From an uncultured Mollicutes bacterium (GTDB lineage: Bacteria; Bacillota_I; Bacilli_A; RFN20; CAG-826), in the NCBI GenBank assembly GCA_937893635.1, contig CALBGF010000164.1:1-6632 (forward strand): DNA of 6,632 nucleotides, read 5' to 3'. The position numbers and the translations under genes were made by a program. The notes beneath the pieces are model-generated. The model did not search any database. It had not been told where the DNA came from and saw only the letters and a program-made list of their open reading frames with translations. Of the stretch, positions 6,623-6,632 are shown piece after piece (position 1 is the stretch's first letter; each line of letters starts with the position of its first letter).

Positions 6623-6632
6623 ATACACTTTT

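Overview
The window is strongly AT-rich (about 30% G+C or less by eye) and carries six protein genes, all on the minus strand and packed with almost no spacing. Shine-Dalgarno sequences (AAAGGG, GAGGTG, AGGTG, AAAGG, GAAGG) stand at good distances from the starts. TGA acts as a normal stop (it ends the gene at 3599-4687) and tryptophan is read from TGG, so the code is the standard bacterial one. Low G+C, strong ribosome binding sites and a lipid-linked polysaccharide pathway fit a low-G+C Bacillota or a related lineage that keeps the standard code. They argue against Mycoplasma and Spiroplasma, where TGA means tryptophan. The species cannot be named from this sequence.

Layout in transcription order, from the right edge to the left. 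6526-6632 is an AT-rich leader with no gene; it holds a perfect 12-bp inverted repeat that includes TATAAT boxes and, next to the first gene, a weak 9-bp hairpin. 5815-6525 is a short (PglC/EpsL-like) initiating sugar-phosphate transferase. 4707-5813 and 3599-4687 are two GT4-type glycosyltransferases. 2235-3602 is a Wzy/O-antigen-ligase-type polymerase. 776-2233 is a Wzx/MOP-type flippase. 1-783 is a third GT4-type glycosyltransferase, cut by the left window edge.

Together these form the core of a Wzx/Wzy-dependent surface polysaccharide (capsule or exopolysaccharide) operon. The first enzyme loads a sugar phosphate onto undecaprenyl phosphate in the membrane, the glycosyltransferases extend it on the cytoplasmic face, the flippase turns the repeat unit outward, and the polymerase joins units outside. 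Junctions are overlaps of 8 and 4 bp, gaps of 1, 1 and 19 bp, and no terminators, so the genes are very probably one transcript with coupled translation. The chain-length/kinase module, nucleotide-sugar synthesis genes and anchoring enzyme are not in the window; they may lie outside it. I see no mobile element, RNA gene or CRISPR array, and nothing that forces the conclusion of a wholly new system. The points most worth checking are the leader palindrome and the diverged pair of glycosyltransferases.
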